Shown: positions 39,401 through 52,526 of the stretch, in pieces
Position numbering within the stretch: position 1 is the first letter of the stretch
Layout of the letters: every line of letters starts with the position of its first letter
Assembly: GCA_019633425.1 (NCBI GenBank)
Contig: WSUB01000015.1
Coordinates: forward strand, 345,692-409,691
Direction: 5' to 3'
DNA length: 64,000 bases
Origin: Tulasnella sp. 424
Taxonomy: Eukaryota > Basidiomycota > Agaricomycetes > Cantharellales > Tulasnellaceae
The notes under the pieces: model-generated
What the model saw: only the letters and a program-made list of their open reading frames with translations
The model's database searches: none
What the model was told of the DNA's origin: nothing
Made by a program: the position numbers and the translations under genes

Positions 39401-41461
39401 CCGCCACCTGTTGTACCCCCCTCTCCAGGCTTCTCCACTCGTCATCCGGCACTCTTGTCACCAGGATCAGCGCGATATAGAGAGGCGCCTCTCTCCAGCG
39501 TTGATGAGACGATGTTGCGGCTAAAAGGCGTCTTGAAATCGATGGCAGACGAGCATCGCCAGGATGACTTCGCGGTCTCCATCCTCTCATCGGAACCGGT
39601 GCCATCTTCCCCGAAAATTGTGGTGAGGATTTCAAAGTCTAGGGTCGGTCAATCATCAGCGCCAGTGAAGGGAGGAGGACCTCGCCACCAAAAGGATAAA
39701 TCCTTGCAAATACAGAGCTTCGACCCACCGATTGTCAATCTCAATCCAGCAACCTTGTCAAGAGATGAGGTTGTTTTGAAGGGAATCAAGAGCCGTGCGG
39801 CCGTAGTCAAACTCCCAGCTCCACCTCGTCCCGAGGTCCGCATTCCTTCCTCGGGGCCATCAGCTGCGCCAAAGAGTTCCATGCCTTTGGCTCCGAAGGT
39901 GGGCTTCGGTCGAGGTAACAGGGCAGACGAAGCAAACTGGCGGAAGCCGAAAGAACCGAAGATCGGACAACCCCAGCCCCCGCCGGTGAAGGAAGTGGAA
40001 GTTTTGAGCCGTTCTCCTCATCCTATTACAACGAACTTCAACGAACCTGCGATTGTTCACGTTCCGGTAGCGGGATCCGAAAAAGAGTCTGTTACTTCCC
40101 CGATCACCTCACCAAAAAGCAGCAAAGGGAGACCTTCGTCTGGCGCAGACGTGTCTTTCTATCGTTCGCCAACGATGGAAAAGCAACATCCCGTCAGCTT
40201 CACGGTGACGAGCGAGATCGAGCCGCCAGCTACTGCGGCGAGTGCTGGGACCACAAGCGAAGAAAAGAAACCAAACGAGACGGTAAGCTGGTGCTTTCTT
40301 CGACTGGTGCTTGCCGTTCTCTGATGTGCCTTGAAGCCTTCTCCAAAGTCCGCTTCGACTCTTTTGACACTGCCTCTTGCCCCTGCCACGACAGCATGGG
40401 AGGAGTCTCCACTGGGGTTCCCTGTTTCTCCTTTGAAAGCTCAAGCCGCGTCTGACGGCCTCAAGGCCGTTTGGGAGAGTGCAGCCTCGGCAGCAGGAAC
40501 GTCGATCGAAAACTCGTTGCGTGGCATTGTAGATGAGCTCCCGCCCACCATTCCAACGTCTGTCCAAGAGATGAAGTCCGACGATGGCGAGAACAAGATC
40601 GAGCCAGGAATTTCTGTCACTGCAGTGGCCTCTGCGATCCCCGACCCTCCTGCCCCGAAGCGGTCGTTACAGGACGCACACCGTGCTTTCCAGATAGTCC
40701 CGGAGTCGCCTGCTAGCACAGCGAAGCCGCCTCCGTACCCGGTACCTCCTCCGACCACCGTTCCACAACGACCGACAGAGTCGAGCCAAGCCATGCTCCC
40801 TCCATCGCCTTACATGATGCCTGGTCAACCTCCATTCCCCACGTCGAACGGCTATGGGCCCCGTCCACCGTACGGACACCCCACACCTCCGACACCGAAC
40901 ATGATGTGGGGGCAGCCGCCACAGTACGTTCCCAATGGATCGCTCTCTGTTCGCCAGCAAACCCCAGGAGGCACGGGACCGTCACCTCCTCTACCTCAAC
41001 AGATGTGGATTGGCCAGCCTCAGTCTCAGCAGACGCCACAAGCACAGCTCCCTCCACCGTTCCAGGGCGCTCCTCAGTACAACTATATGCAAAGCCCTGG
41101 AATGCAGCAACAGCAGAAACCGGCGCAGAATATGGGACCCCCCATGAACCATCTGGGAGTTGGAGGCCCTCATTTGGGACCGCATAATCCGTCGTCGATG
41201 GGCTATGCGAATCCAGGGATGGGACAACACTTACCGCCCCAAGGCCAGGGATTCCCTCATCGTCCTCCGCACATGACAAGCCCCAACTTATACAACGCGT
41301 CGCCGGTCATTTCCTCACCCGGATATAACCCCGCCATGTCAGGCCCTAATCGAAATATGGGGCGAACCGGCTTCGAGCTTCCTCCTCCTGCATCGTCGCA
41401 ATTGTACCCTCAACTCCAGACCCGGCCGTTCCACCCTCCTGGTTGGTCATTCGCATCTTGA
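36500..41461 (+). CDS. Large disordered proline-rich protein, possibly PRRC2/BAT2-like
   Basis: Starts at the ATG at 36500 (MQTLDHNVPQNQDQDEQ). At least six exons follow, with introns near 36943-37056, 37413-37468, 37597-37663, 37770-37786 onward and 40283-40336. About 1,450 residues by estimate, mostly Ser/Pro/Glu/Gln-rich. Ordered-looking segments are GKPWGDVKKGAAGGPVVNVA followed by SDFPTAAEVA, EVVEFADGTQYSV, and RFTDDFDRSWPKGRG. A charged coiled coil follows, with KAAALAAAQEEEAAKAAEAE and EERRRQEELKAKEEADRL. The C-terminus is Pro/Gln/Met-rich with many PPQ and GPHN motifs. The order W-G-x-V near a FPT motif, an acidic aromatic stretch, a coiled coil and a Pro-rich tail recalls animal PRRC2/BAT2 proteins, which bind translation and stress-granule factors, but this is only an analogy. 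Small exons at 37470-37770 make the exact model uncertain. Confidence 0.7.
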
Positions 41462-42241
41462 AACGTCTTCACGATTATGCATTCCTCTTGTGTAATTTCT
41501 CGTCCGCTAGTTGTTCGTTTTTATCACCGCGTATATTTGATTTATCCTGTTTCTGCCATTTCATTGTCGTGTCCTGCTTGCAGCGTTGTGTCATGTGGCC
41601 GCCGGCCTACTTTGTTCTTGGGAAGATGCGACCGAACTATGTACTGGTATCATATCACTCACAACTTTATCGATCTTTCTTTGGGCTGTTGCGCTGAATT
41701 CTGGTTGCCGAGACTGTCGGTTCGCACTGTGAGGATTACCGAACTCGTCCAAAGCGCAACCTGTGAATTTGTGCCCATAAGTTTAAGATATCATCCTGAT
41801 GTTTCGGTTGGTAGTTGATGAGTCGGGCGTCGTGGGTGGCGTAGAGCTTACCCCGTTGACGTCTGAGGGGCACACACGGGCGCCTGTTGATGGTCGCAGC
41901 ACGTGGGGTGCAAGGACGCGTCTCCCCTTCCCGTCTAGATTGAAATCCGAGCCCAGAGCCTTTCAACTGGGACGCAGTAGAAATAACCAGAATCACTCCT
42001 AAGTCGGGACGCGCACGCACTTGAGGTCTGCTGGTCTGTCTCGGGGATTATCAAGCCAAAGTCCGACCCCGAATTACGAATTAGCGACGCGCAAGTCCAG
42101 ATTGCGTGTCTCTCCGCACCAACTCTAAAGAATCCCGCTTTGGAGCACTACAAGAGCTCGTCTGTCTCCCTTCCTGGTCAGTGCTGTCTCAACCTTGCTC
42201 GCCACTCTCCATCTTACTCGTAGCTGGTGGCATCGTTCATT
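41462..42241. other. Intergenic region upstream of BLM10
   Basis: 3' flank of the proline-rich gene and promoter of BLM10. No recognisable gene. Confidence 0.5.
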
Positions 42242-45200
42242 ATGGACGCGTTGATTGATAGTCTTGTTCGCCAATTCCAAGACTCATCCTCCACAGCAAG
42301 TATCGCAGTGGCAATGGCTGACGACAACATAGACGATATGGACCTTGAGCTCGAGGATGAGCTCGACCTCTCGGGAGGCGCAACAGCCGCAACCAGACAA
42401 CCCGAGACGGATGAGGAGAAGCAGGCGCGAATCATGGACGGATATATATCCGCCCTTCCGTTTCCCAGCGAATCCCCCGAAGAAATGCGCGAAGAACTAA
42501 ATAGGATTGTGAGCAAGATGGTCATTGCTACTGAAGGACGTCACTGGGACCATCTCCTCGCGTGGACCGGGGCGTTCAACTCGTACGTTTGCACACCGCC
42601 TCCATTCTACGCCACCTCCTAAGTCTACCCATTTTAGATGGCTTTCACTGAAGTACCCGTTCCCTCGGGAGCTTCGCGCATCGTTGGCACGAATGTTTTG
42701 GGAGATTATCTGTAAGTCGTGTGCCCTGCGCGTGCAAGGCGCTTCTTCGCTCATCCGGATTTGGAATAGTCATACCATCGCTCGAGCTACAATACATACA
42801 CTCGTTCGCGTCGACGCTCATTCGGTTGATTGGAAACCGACTTGGAAGCAAACGCAAGCTGGAGCTCAATGAGCTCACTTTACCTTGGAACCGTCTTTGG
42901 AAACTCCTCGAGCTTGAGATGTGGCCAAAGAAGCGCGCGGTCATGAGCAAGTGAGGCACCGACGTAAATTATTTTAAATCTACTTTGCTTACCGCTGAAC
43001 CTTTCGTATAGTATCTCGCGAAACTTGCACAACGTACTCTTGCACCTGGCTGAAGCGTGTTGCGACTACTTCGCCCCTTCTGAAATTCCAAATATGCTTG
43101 ATACTTTTTTGCCCTTGATAACCAAAGAGGTGAGAAGTTTTGAGCTATTCCGGCACTTTGGGGCTAACTCTTTCCGATGAAACAGACCGCGTCGAGCATG
43201 TTTTCGGTTCTCGCTGCTTTCTTACCCGCGTCTCATGCACATCTGTACCTACCTTTCATGTTCAAGTCATGGGAAGCGTTTCACTCCTACAAGGTAGGTC
43301 AACCTTTCTCCATCAACCTGGTTTCTATACTCACCTAGACAATTGCAGATCGAAGACTCGATGATTTCTCAGTTCGCCGCTCTGTCAATCGCTCACGTTG
43401 CGGGTACTGCAAGTGAATACGGTCCCGAAGGAAGTCTCTCCTGGAAAGATGTTGGCATATACAGCGACGCTGAATGGGGGATGATTATGAGAGCCTGCCT
43501 GGCGTCGATGAGTAAGACGAATTGGTTTGACCGTCCTAAAACAAATTTCTGAGCAACCGTTTCATGAAACAGGTATTCCTGTTGGCAGCTCCAAAGGTGG
43601 CAGTTCAACTTCTGTCCATGCAGACCGATCAAATCCTTCTGTATTCAAGAAGAATGGCCAGCGTCACGCGTGGCTAGCCCAAATCATCGTGTACTCCATG
43701 TCCGTCGACGGACCCGTCAGGCCCCCGATCGGCGAAGAAGCAAAGCCTGAACCAAACGCCGAGAAAACGTTCCTGGCAGGCTCAAAGGCGTTGGATTCCC
43801 TTGACAGGCGAGCGCTTCCACCGTGTTCTACGGAGGCATGGCTATTAACTCCGTTGCATAGGTTGATCACCAGTGTTGAGACATTCTTCCATCCTTCCAA
43901 CTTTGGGGCCTGGACTTTCCCTGTACGTGAAATGAGCCCATACCATCATTCCTTTGCCCACTCACGTTTACTTGCTTGGTTGACACCTTCAGCTCCTCAC
44001 TTTTATCCACCGCTTGGCTGCCGAGTTCAGTACCCGGTGGAACGACGAACTGTTGTTATCGTGTAAGACCCCGGTGGCGCAACGGATTACCGTGGACATC
44101 AAACGATCCTTCGTTCAAGTCTTACGGACTCCCGTCCTCCTCTCGATGTGAGGATTCGAAGCGAACGACTCTAGCCTGTTTCGATCGCTACTTACTCCTT
44201 AACTCTCTTCGTAGGTTTGCCAAAGACCCTATCGCGACGTCGTACGCTCAAGCCGCACTGAAGCATCTATCCATCCTTGAACCCGACTTGATCATGCCGC
44301 AGCTCTTAGAGCGAGCTTTCAGCGGCCTCGAAACTGTTAATGAGGTGAGGACTCTCCCTTCTTATCCACGGCCTAACGCTCACTTCGAGACTCCAGACGC
44401 ATCGAACTACTGCAGCAATCGGTGCTCTAGCGGCTGTGCCTTCCGCTCTTACCATTCGGTCCGTGTGGCTCAAAGGCCAAAAGCATCTCGTCTCTCTCCT
44501 TGAGATGTGCCTTCCTGGCATCGACATCAATGACGCCATAAAGACTATATCCACATCTCTGTTCATCACCACGGCACTGCAGTTCATCAAGATCGGCGAT
44601 CTTAACGTCGAAGGCGGTGTGCCGTTGGCCCATGATGCTCCCGGCGAGGTTGTCGTCATGAAAGCGGAGGGTGCTGAGACACCGATGATGGAACGGCTCA
44701 AGAGGAAGGAGATGTCGGAGGAGGAACTTGAAGAGGATAGCTTGGTCAAACAGAGCACGGCTGGCTTTGCAGGTCTGTGGTCGCTAAGGTTGCTCTCGTC
44801 TTTTATTCCCCGATTCTAATGACAGCGGCTGCGCAGATTGGGTTGTAAGCTTTTTCCGTCGGGTGTTCGCACTGTACGAGAACCTCCCAGAAGAAGGCGG
44901 TAAATCAGGAAAGACAGGAGGGAAAACCGAAGGTTCGTACTTTTCTGCGCTGGACTTAGTCACTATCTGCATTCTTACGTCTTGCTTCTCATGAATTCAG
45001 AGACTCTGCTAAAGTCACTGAATGCGGCTCTTGACGTCGTCTGCGCAAATCTTTCAGACTCACTGTTTACGCTCGTCTTGAACTTGGTCTACGAGTACTG
45101 CACTACCAACGCAAGGTCGAATTCGGTCCGTTCAATCGGCAACCTCGTTAATTCCATGGCTCGCACCCGCCCGAAGGAGACGATCAGCAAGTTCTTGCCC

Positions 45201-48200
45201 TTTACGAAACGCCAGATCGAGATCGAGTTAGCTGCTGGGGCCAGCAGTGTTCGAACGACTTCGAATACGGCAGCTGCGTTGCCGTCAGATACGACCTTCC
45301 ATTGGAGTAAGGCAATTAGCCCTTAGAAAGAGACTCTTGATGCTGACACCCTTATGACGTCAGACCTCGCTGTGATCCGAGCGGCGCTGGCGTACGGTGG
45401 TGCCGACCTGGTTGAGTTCAAGGATGACTTACTCTCCCTAATGACCACCCTTCGCAAAGCCAAGAACGAACGCGGTTACAGTGGCTTCGGGCGTTTAGTA
45501 AACCGCACTCTCGCCACGCTAACGGGAACCTACCCACTGGAGCAACGCATCGTCAACCCGAGGCAATGGAAAGACCCGTACTTCGAGAGATCCCACCACT
45601 ATTCTTGGGGTAAACAATTCAGCAATCCGAAAGACGTGGAGGTTCAGTGGCATGTCCCTTCGACCAAGGAGTTGGAATTCGCCATCGAAATATTCCAGCA
45701 GATAATAACTCCCTCGATCGTTGAACTTGAAAAGCTCATTCAAGTCCCTCCGACGAGTCGGGATGGGGTGTGGCGGAATGATTTCTGCAGGTACGTCCGA
45801 ACCTGAGCCAGTCCTCACTTATGGGTTACAAACGCATCTTTTGGGCAGAATGATGTACCTCGTGCGGTCTGCATGGAGCGGAGCTTCATGCCTCTTGATT
45901 GAAGGAGAAAAGACTGGTGGTGACATGTGTATCGACGAAAACTACATCGCGGGCATTACGCCGTCTTTCAAGCGCCCCAAAGCGGCCTTTGCTTTGACAG
46001 ACCCGGCTGACCCCCGCTACCAGACTGTCAAAGCCCTCAAAGAGCGGTTTGGGAATGTTCTTCATCAAAGCTTCCTTGCTTTAACCCAGGAGGCGGAGGT
46101 CAAATCCGAGGCTGCGGATGCTGTAGACGCCTCGATTCAGCTCGTCCGCGCTCTAGACATATATCTGCTCGACTACGGTGTATCAAGGGATACAATTGTC
46201 GCCCTCAAGCGTCAGTTCACTATGGCCCGGGACAGCGTTAAAACGCACCCCAAGCAACGCAGCTTCCCTCGAATGGTTTGGATCAAACGAGCAGCGTTGT
46301 ATGGATATAGCCGAATGTACCAGCATACCAATTACCGGGACCGGTCCGCCCTAGATGACCAACTTCTGGTAGACTTGGTCGAGCTCTCTCTGTCTCCGTA
46401 TACGAGGGTCCGCAAGCATGCCCAGAGCGCTCTCCTTGCCGCGTCCGCGTACTATCGACGCGCGTGGAGGTTTGTCCTCCCGCGGATCATTGACGAGCTG
46501 AAGCGGGAAATCTCGAAAGGCAAGGACGCTGATCCTGATCGCCAGAAAGGCATGTCCACCGTTCCTTCGTCATTCTCGAACATGCCCTGATAACTCTTGT
46601 CACAGGTGCCTTGCATATCCTTTCTGACAAGACCGTCCAATCTATTTGTTGCAACCGTGAGTGAGATTAGCGAGTCCCCATTATGATCCAAGCTCACCCC
46701 GTCCCAGTTTGGCCGAGCGAGTACCTTTCCTGTATTCTGGCATGCCAAAGTCAAGAGAAGGTATCATTGCCACCTGTATTTTTCAGATCACTTGAGGCTA
46801 ATACAACTTCCCAGCCCTCTATACAGAAGCTCGTTGCAAGGATAGCGTCAGATTGTAGGTAGATGCACTCGGCATTATTACTCTCGTCGCTGACCGTCTT
46901 TACTTTCTAGCGTTGTCATGCTTTTCAGAAGAATCCCTTGCAGTCACTGTCTTCCTCATTCCGCTCCCAGATGTGGCAGAAGTGTGCGCCGCAGCTCACC
47001 GCGTAAACCACATGTCGCCCGCCGAACACCCGAACCTCGTGGAGTCAAAGTCTCGAACCGCTCTTCAGGCAGAAATTCGGCAGAAACGACTTAACAAACT
47101 CGTGAGTATAGCCGTCCACTTAAAGACCGAGGTGCTCACTCGCTTTGCTAGGTATCCGACCTCTTGGCGATCGCAAATTCCTCTCTTACACATGTGAGTC
47201 TATGAAGGACGACTGTCATAACCATGCCCTCATATCGCCTATGTAGTGGAGGTACAAGGAATATTCAATTCGCTATATCACATATCTTCTCTGCCGGGAT
47301 CATCCTCCATCACCTGATGTAGCCACCTTGCTATCTGAATATGCTATTTCCGAACACCCGTATACGCGGACCTACTCCCAGAGGTGAGGTGAACGAGGAA
47401 TCGTGGCTGCGGGCCGTTTCTGACAATATCTTGCAGAGGTTTGACCAAGCTTCTCCTCCACGTCAAGATGCGCAGCTTTAGCCGAGATTCCCAGCAGTTG
47501 TGGTGGAGCCAGTGGCTGAATCCACTACGACAGGACATTTCAATAAGTGACCCAAATAAGTTCCTCCAGGACCTGGAGGTCCCTTTTACCGAAGGTTCCT
47601 CCCAGATGTAAGTAAATCAAAATAGGTCAGGGTTTTGATCTGATCGCCCGCTACATATTACCAGACTTTTTGTCGACAAAGAGCAGCAAGGCTTCCTTAC
47701 GTGGTCGAAGGTTGCAAAGGCTTACCGACCTCCTCCTCGGACGGGATCGGTCCTCGTATGGTCTTCGGATACACAGCCTAGTCTCCGGGCCATTCGGGGT
47801 GTCATCAACGACCAGTGGATCCAGAAGTTCATCATCCTTAACTCACAAGAAGGCGCAAAGGCTGCAACAGCTTCATCGGTTGACTTGCGACTAGAAAATG
47901 TCATATTCCTCAAGAGTCTCTGTGAGTATGATCGAACATAATGGAATGCAACCTGCTAAGGGTCGCTACAGTCAAGACATTTGAAGCAGAGTTCTTGGAG
48001 CCTCTTTTAAACCATGTCGATGTTTTGATCTTCTCGGTATGAATTAACGCATTACTGGACAGGCAAAATTAACTTATAAATCGCTTTTGCCATAGGACGA
48101 CAAGTATCAACAACGAGCCGGGTTCGAAGTCCTGGCAGGTGCTCTGCGCGGTAGGTACAGCACTGTCCTTGTGAATCGCGGCTTACACGAGCCTTGATTA

Positions 48201-49884
48201 GGGTCAAAGCACTGGGCTCTCGACGTTCAGGCCAAGGTTTGGGAATGGTTCTCCGCCAGATTGGTACGCCCATTTCTGCTTTTCTGCTTATAATTTACTG
48301 ACATGAGCTCTGTTAGCACCGGTTGTTCGAGCATATCAAGCCCGATGCAGTCATGATGTGGGATGCGTTCCTCAACATGCAACTCGTGGAAAGAGACCCT
48401 CGACGAATGCAACCCCTTGTGGACTTTATCCTCTCTCAAAAGATCGATTTCAATGCGGATTCAGCATTTACTGTAACCAAGCGCCTCACAACAATTGGTA
48501 TTCTAGCCGACGGTCTTGGTACACGGATCGAGTCTCAAGTTCCACGCATGATTGACCTGTACTTCGACAACATCCAGACACCGTATGCGGAGGTGAGTTA
48601 GCAGGCTATTGTCACATTATGCTCTTAGGTACTCACTGTGAATTTGGCTCAAAGATTCGAGCCCAGATAGCAGTCAATTTGGGTGTTTTGATGGGTATTC
48701 AGTGGCATCCGCGATATCGAACGGCTGGCGAACTCGTAACCGCTTGCACTACAAGCAATGATGCTTTGCAGATTCGGAAGGCCGAGCATCTCCCGCGAAT
48801 CCAATCTTTCATCTCGAACTTTGATCAGTGGAGACAAGAACGCCTTCCGCCACCTCGCGTCTCGCAGTCTACATACGACCGGGTGGGCCTTACTCTCCTT
48901 CAATGGGTTTGGGGAACCGCACATTCAGGTCGAGCGTCGTCTGTATTCCCTTATGTTATGCCGCTGCTGTGAGTTTGAGAATGATTTCCAGGAGAATTTT
49001 GTGTGACCTCCTTGGACTAGACCTGAGATCTTCAAGATGGCCGAATTGAACGACTCTTCGGGTATGTCCAGACGCTGATCAAATGCAAAATACACTAACC
49101 CTTATGGAACAGAGCTTCAACTGTACTCAAGTGCCGTATTGATTGTATTGTCCACTATCTCTCCTCCCCGCGAATATGTGGAACCAATCATAGACAACCT
49201 GATCGGAGCCGTGAAGTCAAGTCCGAGCTGGCGCATTAGGTTAAGCGTCTTGCCTGTTCTTCAAGTTTTCTACTTCCGGAACTTGTTGAACTTACCGGAC
49301 ACTTCGGTCCAACGTGTGATGGAAGTTCTGCTCGAATGTCTCCGGGACGAGAATGTCGAAGTCCGCGAAACTGCAGCAAAGACACTTTCGGGTGTCATTC
49401 GTTGCTCGCAAAGGCAAAGCATCCCCCTACTCAAAGTGCGCACTTTCCCTACTTCTCGTCCGTTTAGACTCTAATCCCTTCCCAAGGATCGATTCACGAG
49501 GCTGGCACGAAGGACAAAGCTGCCGAAACGATCGGAGAAGGAGCAATTAGCAACCGCTATCCGAACTCTGCATTCCGCCGTACTCGGCCTTTGCGCACTT
49601 CTAGACGCGTATCCTTACTCGGTGGAGCCTTGGGCGCCTGAGATTATTGAAACGCTGGCGCGATATTCGACTGACCCCGTACCTATTTCGACGAGCATCC
49701 GCAAGTGTGCGGCCAGATTCAAACAAACTCATCAGGTTTGGAATTCCACCGAGAGAGACTGACGGTCTATATTAACCATCGGGCTATTCTATAGGATACT
49801 TGGGCCATGGACCAGCTCGCATTTAACGAAGATCAGGCTCAGGCTCTATCTACGATTGTCTCTGGAACATCCTATTACGCTTAG
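42242..49884 (+). CDS. BLM10: Proteasome activator Blm10/PA200
   Basis: Giant HEAT-repeat protein that caps the 20S proteasome core and opens its gate. Many exons separated by about 50-60-nt introns; a full-length homologue is expected to be near 2,000 residues. It begins MDALIDSLVRQFQDSS with an acidic stretch (DDNIDDMDLELEDELDL). Recognisable parts are EGRHWDHLLAWTGAF, KYPFPRELRASLARMFWEII, KFLPFTKRQIEIELAAGASS, FGRLVNRTLATLTGTYPLEQ, VQWHVPSTKEL, IDENYIAGITPSFKRPK, FPRMVWIKRAALYGYSRMYQ, LSLSPYTRVRKHAQSALL, SSPSWRIRLSVLPVLQVFYF and LRDENVEVRETAAKTLSGVI. It ends SGTSYYA, matching the C-terminal HbYX-type tyrosine motif (YYA) that docks in the 20S pocket. All segments are on one strand in order with no detected break. 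I did not resolve every intron. Confidence 0.93.
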
Positions 49885-50075
49885 ATCTTTTCCCACTCTT
49901 CTACAGCATATTCTCGTTTGTGTTAGTGCAATAAATCCAAAAGGTTTTGACGATTAGCAAAAAGGCCTGTTGCGTTTGTCCGTGTGTGGCTGTGCCGGAG
50001 AACGCCGGTGCGGGCTTCCTCCTTCTACCACCACATTCCTTCTTGTCTACTTTGACTCTCTGCGGGTTTCTTTCA

Positions 50076-51928
50076 ATGGGACTGTTGAGTGTGTCCCCAT
50101 ATGTGATCCTACAAATCGTCGAGGCTGGACTGCAAGTTAGAGATGCTGTGGCATTTACTTCAGTAGGTCAACCAAATCCCTTTCTCACTTACAAACCAAT
50201 GAGTTGACTTCCGGATCTCCAACAGACTTGCCGCACCCTTCACGAACTTGGTCAAACACGACCATTCTGGATGATTCTCGCACGAGCAGCCTCCAAAATA
50301 CATCCTCTTCCCCTACCGTCATTCAAGGTTTTGGAAACATGTAGCGCACACGAGCTGATGCAGGCCTGCCGCCTCCATGCTCAAGTTCATCACAATCTTT
50401 CAAGACTTCCGAACCCCATCCTCAGACGACATCGAGTTCTTCGTGCAGATCCCACTCAAATTTATCACTTCGCATTTCTGCCTGGTGGCCGTTACGTCAT
50501 CATTCTCTATCGCAACGGCAATTTTCAGTGCTGGGATACAGCTCATGTCTGGCCGGAAAGCGCTCACGGAGGCATCGAAACGGTTGGAAGGAAGCTAGTT
50601 CAATTCGAGACTGGGCTACGCCCCATGAGTTGGAACTTTGAGATGTATGCTGGGAACTCGGAAGTGATGGTGGCAATCGTCTCCTTTACGAGTACGGGCT
50701 CATCCAGGTCGGTCTTCAGTAATCTGTTCATTACGATCGATATGATATGACTAATACGTTTACCCCGTATAACGTAGGTTGGACGTCTTGGTATTGAAGT
50801 GGGACAGCGAGGATGAGATCGTGCTGGAGCGGTTGTGTCAAACCACAACACCATTCAGGACAGAGCGCATACACATACAGAGCGAGATCGTATGTGCCAC
50901 TGGGAGACGCAACGATTCGAAGTGCGCGACGGTCGTTTTCCTTAACCCCAGGACACAAAGATCAGTTTGCATGGACACTGGTTTACTCGAGGTACTGCCC
51001 CTTTCTAGGCTGCATGTGTTCGGAAATCCTAATATTTCTCTTCCACGAGTAGAGGAATTTCCGATTCGATAGCTTTCCCGCCTCCGCAACATCACTCATG
51101 CTGTATCGAGAAGAAGGAGACGACGTCCAAACATATTGCTATCCGGATGTCCTCGACCTCCTCAAACAGCACGGCGGGTCGGTCGCGAATCCCAACGAAC
51201 ATAGCAAAGACCGGTCCCCGATACCCATTGTTCACATCCCTCCTCTTCCCGGCCAGCGATACGTTTTCGAGAAGGATTGCCGACTTGATAATCGCGAGGA
51301 GTGGTTCGTCACACATCCTTGGAACACACCCAACTTCTCGCGCGGAGACAACGCCATATCAATTATGACAACGTCCAGAGCTGAGGGCTCTCGTCCAGGT
51401 GCAGCAGATGCAATGGTAACCTTCGTTCCGACATACAGGACACTCACCCATCACTGGTTCACCCCACCCTCTTCCGAAGACCTAGCCGACCCTCACCTGA
51501 GCCTGAAACCTGCGATTCCTATCCGTCGTTGGATGTTCCATGTAGCGGATACCATCGGGGTCGGGGTTGATCGTAGTGAAATCATCTGCCCTGGTTCGAA
51601 CGGTACTCACCTCCTGTGGGTCTGGGGAAACGTGACGATCACCGAAGGAGAACCATTTGATTCGGATGACCCAGAAGAAGACTTGGAGATTGATATACGC
51701 ATAGAGAAACGGATACACATCGCCACGCTGCCCCAAGACCCGGAGTCGCACCCCAGTCAGCCGGACTATCCTTCGGAGGCTGTCGTGCGAGACTTGTTAA
51801 TTGATCCCAATACCATCGACTTGGCAAGGATAGCGACGACGGATATTGAAGATTGTCATGGGATCGTTGGTTTGGCCATGAACCTGAACGAGCGGAGGGA
51901 GAGTTTTATTCATTTGCTTTCATATTAA
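50076..51928 (+). CDS. F-box domain protein
   Basis: Starts at the ATG at 50076 with MGLLSVSPYVILQIVEAGLQ. A first intron (TTCA|gtaggt to aacag|ACTTGC) joins AFTS to TCRTLHELGQTRPFWMILAR, an F-box in the style of large basidiomycete families, which recruits Skp1-type ubiquitin ligases. A beta-rich region follows: FAFLPGGRYVIILYRNGNFQ then CWDTAHVWP, resembling a single propeller blade, and LDVLVLKWDSEDEIVLERL. Later exons contain FEKDCRLDNREEWFVTHPWN, and the protein ends at 51928 after ESFIHLLSY. Substrate is unknown. About 550 residues by estimate; introns near 50706-50777 and 50990-51090. Confidence 0.72.
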
Positions 51929-52526
51929 CGACATAATAGCAAAAGTGAATACCCTTGTACTTTACGTCCAAAAAGTAATGAATTACTGCAATGTTCTTCT
52001 GTTTGTTGAGCCCGAGTGTTTAATGTCGATGATTTGGCTGAGGTGTGAGCTAAACCTACAGCACCCAGGATTCCCATGTGGTCCCCCACCATGGTACTAA
52101 CTGAGCGGTACAGTGCTTGACTGCGCAGATCGGACGGGATGCGGTATTTTCACTGTCCTATGACCGTAGATGCTCACAAATCACTTTTTCTAACCTTGGG
52201 ACCAGGAAAGCTTTAGAGCAGTTGCTTGGTGTGTTTTGTCCCAACACAAGACATGTACTGTGCAAAAATTCGCCACATTCACACACACCCCAACCCCTTC
52301 CACACCAACTCGCCGAACTTTCTCATCACTACGTATCTTTGCACGCTCCTACGAGTCCCCACACCCTCAACAGTCGTTGGGATCACCAACAACGGATATC
52401 ACTGATTAAACACCAAACTCGAAAAGATTAAGCCTTGTGGCCACTCTCCTTTTTGTCGGCACGTTCGTCTCAAACTGTCGGTGTGGACCAACTCCTATCG
52501 ACGTCCGCGACTCGTTCATAACGTAT
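51929..52526. other. Intergenic region
   Basis: 3' flank of the F-box gene and promoter of the MFS gene. It contains a CA/CC-rich stretch at 52275-52320 and no recognisable gene. Confidence 0.5.
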
